Assembly: GCA_014305025.1 (NCBI GenBank)
Contig: JACRTY010000054.1
Location: 1 to 64,000, forward strand
Origin: Candidatus Nyctobacter psychrophilus
Lineage (GTDB): Bacteria > Vulcanimicrobiota > Vulcanimicrobiia > Vulcanimicrobiales > Vulcanimicrobiaceae
Direction: 5' to 3'
DNA: 64,000 nt
How positions within the stretch are numbered: position 1 is the first letter of the stretch; every line of letters starts with the position of its first letter. Below, in pieces: positions 53,584 through 62,283 of the stretch. A program made the position numbers and the translations under genes. Under the pieces are notes generated by a model. The model had not been told where the DNA came from, ran no database searches, and was given only the letters and a program-made list of their open reading frames with translations.

Positions 53584-56414
53584 CCGCGTGCGTTCGCGCC
53601 TTCAGTGAGGAACGATGGAAGCTCACGCGCGTTGACGCTGTTCGTCGTTATGAAGGCAGCGATCTGCGCACGCGAGCGGATGCCGAGCTTGGCGAAGATC
53701 GAGGCGAGATGCTTCTCGATCGTCTTGGGGCTCACCGACAGCCGTTCCGCGATTTCGGCATTCGTGAATCCAAGCGTCACCAAGTCCGCAATCGCTTCCT
53801 CACGGGGAGACAGCGGCCCTTTGTCATCGTCGGCCGTCCGACCCGAAGCCGGTAGCGCAAGGCGGCGCACATCCGCAATTGCGCCGCAGCGTTCGTAGAG
53901 CGCGAGCGCTTCCGCACTCCGTCCTGCCACCTCCAGCGACTGAGCCTCAAACATCGGCCAACCGAGCGCGGTATACATCTGCGCTGCCGCGGCGGCCAGC
54001 CGTTCAGCCTCCGCGGCGTTGTCGCGTCGTTGCGCGATGATGGCGGCAACGAGTGAAGCGGTGGCGCGGCCTACGGCATCCTCGGGGTGCAGTTTCGACG
54101 GGTCGGTCAGCTCGGTAACGCGCATAAGGTCACGCTCTTCCAAATAGCGCGCACAACTCACGAGCAGCGTCGTACAGAATGGCGCGGCGGCCCTGATCGT
54201 ATTCAAGCCCGACCGTAGATCGCGACGCGCTTCGGCGAGCCGCCCTTGGTTTGCCAGCCACGTGCCGCGGGCGCCGCAGAGCCGCGCAGCGTCCCAGTCG
54301 CCGGCCCCTACGGCCTTCGCCACGTCGTCCGTCAAACTACGAACCACCAGCGTGTCATCGTCGAGCGCGAGCGCGAGCAGCGGCGCTATACACGCTGCAA
54401 CAAGACGAGCGACATAGGGTTCGCCCGCAGTCAACACCTCCTCAACGCATCGGCGCGCCGCAACCAATTCGCCGTACGACCATAGATAGACGGCGCGCAC
54501 GCTCGTGCCGAAAACAATGGCAGCCGGGGAGCCGCAGCGGGCGGCAAGCCGGTCTCCGTCGTCGAGAGCGCGCCGAGTTTCGGCATGTGCGGCAACGTGT
54601 GTCCCGGCCTGCGCGATCGTATAAAATCCGATAAGGCGCATAAACTCCAGCACCGTATTAGCAAAGCCGTAGAAATCGGTCACGGAGTGCTTCCAGGCTG
54701 CAACGTCACCACGGTATGTATGGCGGTTCATTTGCGTCAAAATATAGTTTTGTCGCTGGCTCGACGGAAGCTCTAACGGCCGGACATCGGACAAGAGCTG
54801 TTCGACCGGCACAAAATCATGTCTCGTGCTCAATATCTTCGCCATGTAGACCGCCAGCTTGTTGCGCTCGGGGGCGCTCAAGCGGTCGCCGAATTCGATC
54901 ATAAAGCGCTGGCCGCGAGCGAGCCCGGTCGTGTCACCGAGGTTGATGCCATCTCCGACGATCCAACCGATGAGGGTGGCTGCTTCGTGATATTCGTTGC
55001 GATCCAAGTGCAGCTCGAGCGCCTTTTCGCACAACGCGATTGCGTCACCAAAGCGCCCTTCGCGCTCTGCGACGGCTCCACAGCGCGTGAGCAAGCGTGC
55101 GCGGTCACCCGCGTCGGTCGCCGCTTTGAGTGCACGCTCGAAGTTCGTGGCGGCTTCCGGTAGTGCACCCAGCGCCAAGGCGGTCTCACCTGCGCGCTCG
55201 TTGTAAGAGAGGCTGCGCCTTGCATCCTTCGCTTCCCAGGCGTGGTACGCGAGTTCGTCGATATGCTTGGGCGCATCGCCGAGCGTCTCTAGGGTTGAGA
55301 GAATCTGCTCGTGCATTCGCCGAGCGTCGAAGCCGAGCATATCGTCGTAGATCGTGCGGCGTGTCAAGGCATGCCGGAACCGGCATAACGCCCGTTCTCC
55401 GCACTCTTCGATGATGATCTGCAGATCTCGCGCTCGCCGTAATGTCGGAAGCAATGCGTCGATGTCTCGCTGCATCACGATGGCGAGAAGCGTCGGATCG
55501 AAGCGGTATCCCAGGACCGCGGCATGTGCCAGCACGCGACGTTCGTCTTCAGTAAAGGTGGACAACCGCTCCATGATCGTCGCGCGGATCGACAGCGGCA
55601 GCGGCGCGTCACCGGATGTCGGACGCGCTATCGCGCTTTTCAGCAATTCCTCGGCGAAGAACGGGTTACCGTCGCAACGCTCTTCGATATCACGCTTCGT
55701 TGTCACCGGCAGCGAAAGGTCACTCAGAGCATCGGCCATCAGCGTGCGAACGTCGCCGCGCGACAACGGCTCCAGAACGATATGGTGAACGTGCGCTTCA
55801 CGCAGCAGACGTGCCAGCGCCTTCGTGAGCGGAGCGTTGCCTTCGACGTAGTCGGAGCGGTACGTCGCGATCAGCATGAGACGCATAGTTGCAATCTGCG
55901 GAACAAAAAAAGTCAGAAAATCGAGCGTCGACGCGTCCGCCCACTGGATGTCTTCGATGGCCGCGACCGTCGCTCGCTTGTCGGCCACGAGTTTGAAGAA
56001 GGAGGCGAGGGCGGGAAACAGCTGCGCCTTTTCGAGAGCGGTGATCGTCTCCGTGCCGGCGGCTTCATGAGCCGGCTGTCCGCTTGGTGCCAATTGACGT
56101 TGGGCCGTTCGCACATTAGCGGGTCGCTCCACGGCGCTTGCCGCCTGCTCGAATGCTTCCAAGAAGGTTCGGATCGGACCGAACGGCTGCTGCGCTCGCT
56201 CCAGGCACTCCGCGGTCGCAAGATTGCGCGAGCGGCCTTCGGCGGCGGAGCGCATGAACTGCGCGATCAACCGCGTTTTGCCGATCCCGGGTTCGCCGCC
56301 GACGAGCACCATGGAACCTTGGCTTTGGGCAAGCGCGCGGCGCGCGCCATCGAGAACGGCAAGCTCTTCTTGCCGCCCTACGAGCATGGGAGAGGTTATG
56401 GGGCGTCCAATCAT
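53577..56414 (-). CDS. Large ATP-binding LuxR-family (LAL-type) regulator
   Basis: 945 residues. The N-terminal AAA/NB-ARC-like ATPase has Walker A VLVGGEPGIGKTRL and Walker B AAIEDIQWADASTLDF. The middle 500 residues are helical, TPR-like, as in MalT/LAL regulators. The C-terminal LuxR helix-turn-helix reads LSPREEAIADLVTLGFTNAE followed by IAERLSVSPKTIEKHLASIF and AKLGIRSRAQI, resembling both HTH-only LuxR proteins in this window. ATP and a ligand usually control oligomerisation. It has no box upstream, so it could control the box genes without being box-controlled itself; this is inference. Confidence 0.85.
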   Translation of the reverse strand: MIGRPITSPMLVGRQEELAVLDGARRALAQSQGSMVLVGGEPGIGKTRLIAQFMRSAAEGRSRNLATAECLERAQQPFGPIRTFLEAFEQAASAVERPANVRTAQRQLAPSGQPAHEAAGTETITALEKAQLFPALASFFKLVADKRATVAAIEDIQWADASTLDFLTFFVPQIATMRLMLIATYRSDYVEGNAPLTKALARLLREAHVHHIVLEPLSRGDVRTLMADALSDLSLPVTTKRDIEERCDGNPFFAEELLKSAIARPTSGDAPLPLSIRATIMERLSTFTEDERRVLAHAAVLGYRFDPTLLAIVMQRDIDALLPTLRRARDLQIIIEECGERALCRFRHALTRRTIYDDMLGFDARRMHEQILSTLETLGDAPKHIDELAYHAWEAKDARRSLSYNERAGETALALGALPEAATNFERALKAATDAGDRARLLTRCGAVAEREGRFGDAIALCEKALELHLDRNEYHEAATLIGWIVGDGINLGDTTGLARGQRFMIEFGDRLSAPERNKLAVYMAKILSTRHDFVPVEQLLSDVRPLELPSSQRQNYILTQMNRHTYRGDVAAWKHSVTDFYGFANTVLEFMRLIGFYTIAQAGTHVAAHAETRRALDDGDRLAARCGSPAAIVFGTSVRAVYLWSYGELVAARRCVEEVLTAGEPYVARLVAACIAPLLALALDDDTLVVRSLTDDVAKAVGAGDWDAARLCGARGTWLANQGRLAEARRDLRSGLNTIRAAAPFCTTLLVSCARYLEERDLMRVTELTDPSKLHPEDAVGRATASLVAAIIAQRRDNAAEAERLAAAAAQMYTALGWPMFEAQSLEVAGRSAEALALYERCGAIADVRRLALPASGRTADDDKGPLSPREEAIADLVTLGFTNAEIAERLSVSPKTIEKHLASIFAKLGIRSRAQIAAFITTNSVNARELPSFLTEGANARGQ

Positions 56415-56571
56415 CGAAGCTTCGCCAAGACAAAACACGCCTCAACGTGTTAGGCCGGCGCCGCCCACTTGTTACGCGCTGCTTCGTTAACGTCCCTCCG
56501 TGCATACGGCCTTCGGTCTGGTTGGCGTGGACCAAGCGATGAAGCGGAAGGGCGCCGTCGAAATAGGTTGG

Positions 56572-57999
56572 ATGATTGACACGGATGCGACGATCGACTT
56601 CGTTCGCGCTAACCGCCGGCGCTATCTTCAAGAACTCAAAGCTTGGATCACCTGCCAGTCCGTCTCCGCCGACCCTGAGCGCCATCACGAAGTACGGCGT
56701 TCGGCGGAAGCCGTCGTCGCGCGCATGCGAACGGCAGGTTTGATGGATGCAACGGTCTTGGAAACCGACGGGCTGCCGATCGCCTACGGTGACTGGCTCG
56801 GCTGTCCGGGCGCACCGACCGTCCTGATTTACGGGCATCATGACGTGCAGCCGGAGGACCCTTGTGCGCTGTGGACGTCACCGCCCTTCGAGGGCACGGT
56901 GCGCGCCGGCAAACTCTACGGTCGAGGCGCGGTCGACGACAAAGGTCAAGTCCTGATGCATCTGGCTGCGCTCGAAGCGCACCTGCGCACGCGCGGAAGG
57001 CTGCCGCTCAACGTCAAGGTGGTCGTGGAAGGCGAAGAAGAGATCGGCTCTCCCAACTTCGAGACGTTTTTGGCGCGTGAAAAAGCGCGGCTCGCCTGCG
57101 ATGTCGTCGTCGTCTCCGATACGGCGGTGTTCGCGCAAGACGTCCCCTCGTTGACCGTTTCGCTGCGCGGGCTCGTGCACTGGGAAGTGGCCGTGCACGG
57201 CCCGGCATCCGATCTGCACTCCGGGTACTTCGGCGGTCTGGTCGTCAATCCGATCGAAGCGCTGGCGCGAATGATCGCGACGTTGCGCGAGCCGAGCGGC
57301 GCCGTCGCCGTCGCCGGCTTTTACGATGGCATACGGGAACCAAGCGACGCCGAGCGCGCCGACATTGCGGCGTTGCCCTACGATGAAGAGCGCGAAGCGC
57401 AGGCACTCGACGTCGACCTGCTGTGCGGCGGCGAACATGGACGCTTAGCGTTGGAACGCACGTGGCTGCGGCCGACCCTCGAACTCAACGGCATCGACGG
57501 GGGCTATCAGGGGCCGGGTGCCAAGACGATCATCCCGAGCCGGGCGCATGCCAAAATCTCGGCGCGTCTGGTCGCAGGTCAGGACCCGACGCACGTCAGG
57601 CGCGTGGTGCGCGAACATCTCGAAAGCGTGGCGCCGCCGGGCGTCCGCCTCGAGATCAGCGACGGCGGCGACACGCGCGCCGTCTCGACCTCGCGAGACC
57701 ATCCCGCCGTCCTGGCAGCGGCACGCGCGATGGAACGCGGTTTCGGAAAAGCGCCCGTCTTCATCGGCACCGGCGGCACGATCGGCCCGGTGTCGAGCTT
57801 CGACCGCATCCTGCACCTCCCGCAGGTGCTAATCGGCGTCGGCTTACCCGACGACGCCATCCATGCGCCCAATGAAAAATTCGACCTCCGTCAGTTTTAT
57901 GGCGGGATCGAAACGATGACGTACCTTTACGACGAATTGGCCGAAGCCTTGAAGACGAGCGGGCCTCCGCGCCACGCTGAGCGCGGCGCGGAGGCGTGA
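56572..57999 (+). CDS. M20-family metallodipeptidase
   Basis: 475 residues from ATG 56572; an upstream ORF start at 56500 adds a region with no family resemblance. The zinc site motifs are VLIYGHHDVQPEDPCALWTS (first His and Asp), YGRGAVDDKGQVLMHLAALE (bridging Asp region), VVVEGEEEIGSPNF (catalytic Glu pair) and FIGTGGTIGPVSSFDRILHL (C-terminal His region). The dimerisation lid domain is about 205-370. The family includes carnosinase-like and M20A dipeptidases. A long GC hairpin lies in the last codons. Confidence 0.92.
   Translation: MIDTDATIDFVRANRRRYLQELKAWITCQSVSADPERHHEVRRSAEAVVARMRTAGLMDATVLETDGLPIAYGDWLGCPGAPTVLIYGHHDVQPEDPCALWTSPPFEGTVRAGKLYGRGAVDDKGQVLMHLAALEAHLRTRGRLPLNVKVVVEGEEEIGSPNFETFLAREKARLACDVVVVSDTAVFAQDVPSLTVSLRGLVHWEVAVHGPASDLHSGYFGGLVVNPIEALARMIATLREPSGAVAVAGFYDGIREPSDAERADIAALPYDEEREAQALDVDLLCGGEHGRLALERTWLRPTLELNGIDGGYQGPGAKTIIPSRAHAKISARLVAGQDPTHVRRVVREHLESVAPPGVRLEISDGGDTRAVSTSRDHPAVLAAARAMERGFGKAPVFIGTGGTIGPVSSFDRILHLPQVLIGVGLPDDAIHAPNEKFDLRQFYGGIETMTYLYDELAEALKTSGPPRHAERGAEA
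57964..57994 (+). terminator. GC-rich hairpin at the end of the dipeptidase gene
   Basis: CCTCCGCGCC and GGCGCGGAGG form a perfect 10-bp stem with an 11-base loop, within the last codons and just before the stop at 57997. No T-run follows. It could terminate transcription or protect the 3' end. Confidence 0.4.
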
Positions 58000-58094
58000 G
58001 CGTAGCCGAATAGTATCGCTTAAAATGAACAGTTGGCGGCAGCGTTACTCCACAGCGGCTGCACTGGGAACGAATACCCGTGAAAATTGTCGTT

Positions 58095-59054
58095 TTAGAA
58101 GACGTAGTTGCATTTGTCCCCGTTTTCGTAGCCTTGCGCGTCGGTCCAAGCGGCCAAACCGGGATCGGTGATCGTTTCGCCGGCCTCGTGGCCTAAGGTT
58201 ATGGTGACGCCGTCATCGGATCCGTCGACGGTATCGGCATAGCAAGCTTTCCCAACCTCGGCAACGTACGGGAAAACGGTGTAGGGCTGGTAGTTCGCCG
58301 TTGTGCCGTAGGTCGTGTGGTACGCGCAATACTGGCCTGACAAAAACCCGGACGGGTCGTGGTGATATCCCAGGGCTACCACATAGTTGAAGTCCCGGTT
58401 GTTGGACAGCTTGAGGAACGCTTGCACCCCCTGCGCTTGCTTCGCAACTTGTGGGCCCGTGGGATGCGCCGGAGCCGGGTTGTTGTCGATGATGTAACTA
58501 TACAACGTATTTGACGGATTGGTGACGTGGGTTACCGACTTCCCGACCTTCTCGTAGTACTGCGTGGTAGAGTTGAAGTACGGTGCCCCGCCCACTTCCT
58601 TGAGGAACGTATACAGATACGGGACGGTGCCGTAGGGGTCATTGCTGCACGTGCTCTTGCATGTGCCGAAGCCCCACAGGATCAGGACTTGTTTGGGTGA
58701 GTGCTGGATCGATCCGCCATGATACAGCAGCGGCTTGCCATTATAAGGATTGCTGAACGGGAACCCCGGCATGACGGCCGCTCGTGCGCTTTGCCGCGTC
58801 GGCATGATGTGCGCCACGGAACCGTCGACATCGACGATTTGATTCAATCGGCCTACCGGTACCTCGCGGACGGTGAACGTACGTTGCGGAATAAAGGCGA
58901 CTGGCCGAACTTCCTGACGATAGGTGGGATACACTTGCGTGAACGAGCTGAGCTGTGCGACCGGGGCGGTTTGCGCCAACGCTGCCGCTGGTAAGCTTCC
59001 GAGCGCGAACGCGGCCGCAAACGTCTTGGTCAATCCAAACCGGGGAATTGCCAT
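58095..59054 (-). CDS. Secreted HExxE-type protein, EXORDIUM-like
   Basis: 319 residues from ATG 59054, with AGAAGAGGG upstream and a signal peptide (AAAFALGSLPAAALAQ). The conserved core YHGGSIQHSPKQVLILWGFG leads, and TLGHEAGETITDPG then GDKCNYVF close the protein. This resembles the 'HElaEavTDP......GDKC' end of EXORDIUM/phosphate-induced-like proteins, where HExxE replaces the HExxH of metallopeptidases. Paired Cys residues (GTCKSTC) suggest disulfides. It could be a metal-dependent peptidase or a surface protein. The box promoter is 87-130 bp upstream. Confidence 0.7.
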   Translation of the reverse strand: MAIPRFGLTKTFAAAFALGSLPAAALAQTAPVAQLSSFTQVYPTYRQEVRPVAFIPQRTFTVREVPVGRLNQIVDVDGSVAHIMPTRQSARAAVMPGFPFSNPYNGKPLLYHGGSIQHSPKQVLILWGFGTCKSTCSNDPYGTVPYLYTFLKEVGGAPYFNSTTQYYEKVGKSVTHVTNPSNTLYSYIIDNNPAPAHPTGPQVAKQAQGVQAFLKLSNNRDFNYVVALGYHHDPSGFLSGQYCAYHTTYGTTANYQPYTVFPYVAEVGKACYADTVDGSDDGVTITLGHEAGETITDPGLAAWTDAQGYENGDKCNYVF

Positions 59055-59140
59055 GTTCAGACCCTCTTCTGAAAAGTGGCGCGCATACGATGCATCTCGC
59101 CGCAGTAGTGCGGCTTCCCGAAACGGGAGCCGTCGGACCC

Positions 59141-59184
59141 ATCCTACGGCACCGGCGCAGACTATCGTATGGGGGCAAACCCTA
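59141..59184 (-). promoter_or_regulatory. Box promoter of the HExxE protein gene
   Basis: TAGGGTTTGCCCCCATA reads 59184 to 59168 on the minus strand (one change from consensus) and TAGGAT reads 59146-59141, 38 bp apart start to start. The mRNA leader would be about 80 bases, longer than for the other box genes. Confidence 0.7.
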
Positions 59185-59291
59185 CTTTCCGTGCTTTGCG
59201 GTGCAAGCATTTCGCGTCCCCGAAGGAACGGGCGGCCGCCCTAACGACGAAAATGGACGACTTCTGCGTCCGGCGTCGAAGGTAGCCGCTG

Positions 59292-60740
59292 ATGCCCGTT
59301 GCTGCCGAACTCACCCCCCGTCAGATCGTCGCCGAACTCGACCGCTACATCGTCGGCCAAGGCAAGGCTAAGCGTGCGGTTGCCATTGCAATGCGCAATC
59401 GCTATCGCCGCGAGCGGTTGGAAGGTGAGATGCGCGGCGAGATCATTCCGAAAAATATCTTGATGATCGGTCCCACCGGCGTTGGAAAGACGGAGATCGC
59501 CCGGCGCCTTGCGACGTTGGCCGGGGCTCCGTTCGTAAAAGTCGAAGCGACCAAATATACCGAAGTTGGTTACGTCGGGCGCGATGTCGAGTCGATGGTG
59601 CGCGACCTCGTGGAGGCGGCGATCCGCATGGTGCAGGACGAGCGGCGCGGCGACGTGGCCGAAGCGGCCGACGCGGCTGCGATCGAGCGCGTCGTCGATG
59701 TGCTCTTTCCGGAAACCAAACCGCCCGCATCCACGCCGCCGATGAATGCTTTCGCACAGTCGCTCGGCTCAATCTTCGGCAACACGTTCGGCCAGCAAGC
59801 CGCGCAGATGCAAACGCAGCCGCCGCCGGCAGCGACGGCGACCGCGCCGCCGGAACAAGCGAAGTCCATTCGCGACCAGGCTCGCGCGGACGTGCTGCGC
59901 GGGTTCTACGACGTTCGCCTGGTCGACATCGAGGTCGAGGAGTCGGCGCAGTTGCCGATCGGCATGATCGGCGGCGGGGATCCCTCGATGGGCGGCGGCG
60001 CCGACATGAGCGAGATGCTGGGCGGTCTGCTGCCCAAGAAAAAGGTTCGTAAGCGCGTGACCGTCGCCGAGGCGCGACGGATCTTCACCCAAGAAGAATC
60101 AGCCAAACTCGTTGACGCCGATGCCGTCAAACGTGAAGCCCTCCGGCGCGCCGGCGAAAACGGCATCATCTTCATCGACGAGATCGACAAGGTCGCCGGC
60201 CGTGAAGGCAATCGCGGTCCCGACGTCTCGCGCGAAGGCGTGCAGCGTGACATTCTGCCCATCGTCGAAGGTAGTACCGTCACGACCAAGCACGGCGCGC
60301 TCAAAACCGACCACGTGCTGTTCATCGCGGCGGGCGCATTTCACATGAGCAAGCCCTCCGACCTGATCCCCGAACTGCAAGGCCGCTTCCCCATTCGGGT
60401 CGAGCTGGATTCCCTCTCCGTCGACGACTTCAAGACGATCCTCACGCAACCCAAGAACGCGCTGACCGAACAGTACGTGCAGCTTCTGGGCGTGGAAGGC
60501 GTGTCGCTGCGCTTTGCGCCCGACGGCATCGAACAGCTGGCCACCTATGCGATGCGGGTGAACGAACAGACCGAAAACATCGGAGCGCGCAGGCTGCATA
60601 CCGTTCTGGAACGGCTTCTCGAAGACGTTTCGTTCGCGGCGCCCGAGGACGCCGGCACCGTCGAAGTCGATGCCGAATACGTGCGCACTCGGCTCTCGGA
60701 GATCGTGGAGAGCGCCAACCTGAGCACCTACATCCTTTGA
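59292..60740 (+). CDS. hslU: HslU, ATPase subunit of the HslVU protease
   Basis: 482 residues. [20 protein letters not shown] is the family start; Walker A is [20 protein letters not shown], Walker [14 protein letters not shown]. The intermediate domain (about 110-240) contains an unusually Ala/Pro/Gln-rich insert ([20 protein letters not shown]). The protein ends NLSTYIL, the tail that docks in HslV. It unfolds substrates and feeds them to HslV. It sits 8.1 kb away from hslV. Confidence 0.96.
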   Translation: MPVAAELTPRQIVAELDRYIVGQGKAKRAVAIAMRNRYRRERLEGEMRGEIIPKNILMIGPTGVGKTEIARRLATLAGAPFVKVEATKYTEVGYVGRDVESMVRDLVEAAIRMVQDERRGDVAEAADAAAIERVVDVLFPETKPPASTPPMNAFAQSLGSIFGNTFGQQAAQMQTQPPPAATATAPPEQAKSIRDQARADVLRGFYDVRLVDIEVEESAQLPIGMIGGGDPSMGGGADMSEMLGGLLPKKKVRKRVTVAEARRIFTQEESAKLVDADAVKREALRRAGENGIIFIDEIDKVAGREGNRGPDVSREGVQRDILPIVEGSTVTTKHGALKTDHVLFIAAGAFHMSKPSDLIPELQGRFPIRVELDSLSVDDFKTILTQPKNALTEQYVQLLGVEGVSLRFAPDGIEQLATYAMRVNEQTENIGARRLHTVLERLLEDVSFAAPEDAGTVEVDAEYVRTRLSEIVESANLSTYIL

Positions 60741-60764
60741 CGCCTTTCCGTTTCGCGTTATAAT
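60737..60764 (+). promoter_or_regulatory. Sigma-70-type promoter for def
   Basis: TTGACG (60737-60742) and TATAAT (60759-60764) are separated by 16 bp. The GTG of def is seven bases after TATAAT, so the transcript should begin at the start codon, leaderless. The promoter overlaps the last codon and the stop of hslU. Confidence 0.75.
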
Positions 60765-60770
60765 TGGGAC

Positions 60771-61334
60771 GTGCCGTACCTCCGCGAGATCATCATCGAT
60801 GGACATCCCACCTTGCGCAAGGTTGCTAAAAAAGTGCAACCGCACGAACTCGACGACCCGCTTTTTCAGCAGTTGATCGACGATATGTTCGAGACGATGT
60901 ACCATGCGCCGGGCATCGGCCTCGCGGCGCCGCAAATCAACGTCTCCAAGCGTCTCTTCGTCGTTCATTTGCAAGACGATGATGAGAAGCATGGTCCGTT
61001 CGTCATCGTCAATCCGAAGTTTACGCTGGTCGAAGGGGAGATCGAATCGATCGAGGGTTGCCTTTCGGTACCCGGCATGGTCGGCGATCTGTCGCGGCAC
61101 GAGCACGTCGTCTGCGCGGGCCTGGACCGCAACGGGAAGAGGGTCGAACTCGACGGCGCCGGCCTTTTTGGGCGTTGTCTGCAGCACGAGATGGATCACC
61201 TCAACGGCATTCTGTATATCGACACGGCAAAAAACATCCGGCCTGCCGTGACCGACGAAGAGAAAGCGGCTCTGGCCGAGGTTGAAGTCGCCGGCTCCGC
61301 CGCCGCTCCCGACGCCGCGGCTGCTCCTGCCTAG
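60771..61334 (+). CDS. def: Peptide deformylase
   Basis: 187 residues from GTG. The three motifs are present: GIGLAAPQINVSKRLFVVHL (motif 1), EGCLSVPGMVGDLSR (motif 2 with Cys) and QHEMDHLNGILYIDTAK (motif 3, HExxH-like HEMDH). Fe2+-dependent removal of N-formyl groups follows. The start GTG has no ribosome site but sits where transcription should begin. The last 53 bp overlap fmt. Confidence 0.95.
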   Translation: MPYLREIIIDGHPTLRKVAKKVQPHELDDPLFQQLIDDMFETMYHAPGIGLAAPQINVSKRLFVVHLQDDDEKHGPFVIVNPKFTLVEGEIESIEGCLSVPGMVGDLSRHEHVVCAGLDRNGKRVELDGAGLFGRCLQHEMDHLNGILYIDTAKNIRPAVTDEEKAALAEVEVAGSAAAPDAAAAPA

Positions 61335-62283
61335 ACCGCTGCGCGGCGTTTTTTTCGGCACGAGCACGTTTGCCGTGCCGGCACTGCACGCATTTGCCGC
61401 AGAAGTCGACTGTGCGTTCGTCGTCACGCAGCCGGACCGCCCCGCCGGACGTGGACAGCGCCTGCAGGCGACGCCCGCGAAGGTCGCGGCGGCGGAACTG
61501 GGCATTCCTACGCTCGAACCGGAGCACCCGCGCGAACTTGCCGCGACCTTGCGCAGCGCGCCAACGGACCTCTTCGCTCTTGCTTCCTACGGCAAGATCG
61601 TCCCCCGCGCGCTGCTCGCGCTGCCGCAGATCGCGGCGCTCAACGTACACCCGAGTCTGCTGCCGTTGTACCGCGGGGCGACGCCGCTGCAAGCGCAGAT
61701 CTTCGACGGCGTCGTACAAAGCGGCGTGACGATCATCGCGATGGACGCCGGAATCGATACCGGCGACATCGTGCTCCAGCACGATGCGCGCATCGGCCCG
61801 CGCGAAACGTACGGTGAAGTGCACGACCGCTTCGCGCGGCTGGGTGCTGAAATGCTGGCGGAGGCGTGTCGGCAGGCGGCGCGGGGCGCGCTCGCTCGTA
61901 CGCCGCAGGCCGTCGCCGGCCGCGAGACCGAGGTCGAGCGGACGATGACGCCGCCGTTGGGCAAAGCGGACTTGGTCGTGGACTGGACATGGCCGGCGCG
62001 CCGCGTCGTCGACAAAGTTCGTTCGCTATCGCCCGGTCCGCTTGCGCGCGCCTCGTTCGGCGACGAAACGTGCAAGCTGATCGCCGTTCACGAGGCCTTA
62101 CCGCCGGAGGGCGATTCGACGGCCGCAGCTGCCGGCAGCATGCTGGAGGGACCCGCGTTGCGCGTCGCCTGCGGTGACGGCGCCGTCGTCGTCGACCGGC
62201 TCATTGCGCCGAACCGTGGCGAGACGAGCGGAGCGGTCTACGCGGCGCGACGGGTTCGGGCCATGCGGCCTCTATCGCGTTGA
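61282..62283 (+). CDS. fmt: Methionyl-tRNA formyltransferase
   Basis: 333 residues if TTG 61282 is used. GVFFGTSTFAVPALHAFAAE starts the family domain and LNVHPSLLPLYRGATPLQAQ holds the SLLP.yrG motif; TGDIVLQHD follows. The N-terminal 21 residues before GVFFG are a low-complexity Pro/Leu-rich read-through of the def frame; no ATG, GTG or TTG lies between 61282 and the conserved start. A CTG start near 61316-61341 or the TTG are the options. It formylates the initiator Met-tRNA, acting before Def. It overlaps rsmB by 4 bp. Confidence 0.92.
   Translation: MKSPAPPPLPTPRLLLPRPLRGVFFGTSTFAVPALHAFAAEVDCAFVVTQPDRPAGRGQRLQATPAKVAAAELGIPTLEPEHPRELAATLRSAPTDLFALASYGKIVPRALLALPQIAALNVHPSLLPLYRGATPLQAQIFDGVVQSGVTIIAMDAGIDTGDIVLQHDARIGPRETYGEVHDRFARLGAEMLAEACRQAARGALARTPQAVAGRETEVERTMTPPLGKADLVVDWTWPARRVVDKVRSLSPGPLARASFGDETCKLIAVHEALPPEGDSTAAAAGSMLEGPALRVACGDGAVVVDRLIAPNRGETSGAVYAARRVRAMRPLSR

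Noticed and set aside
61336..61355. Hairpin and T7 run as a def terminator
   Set aside because: The stem is only 4 bp and lies inside the conserved start of fmt. I kept it only as a note in the fmt finding.
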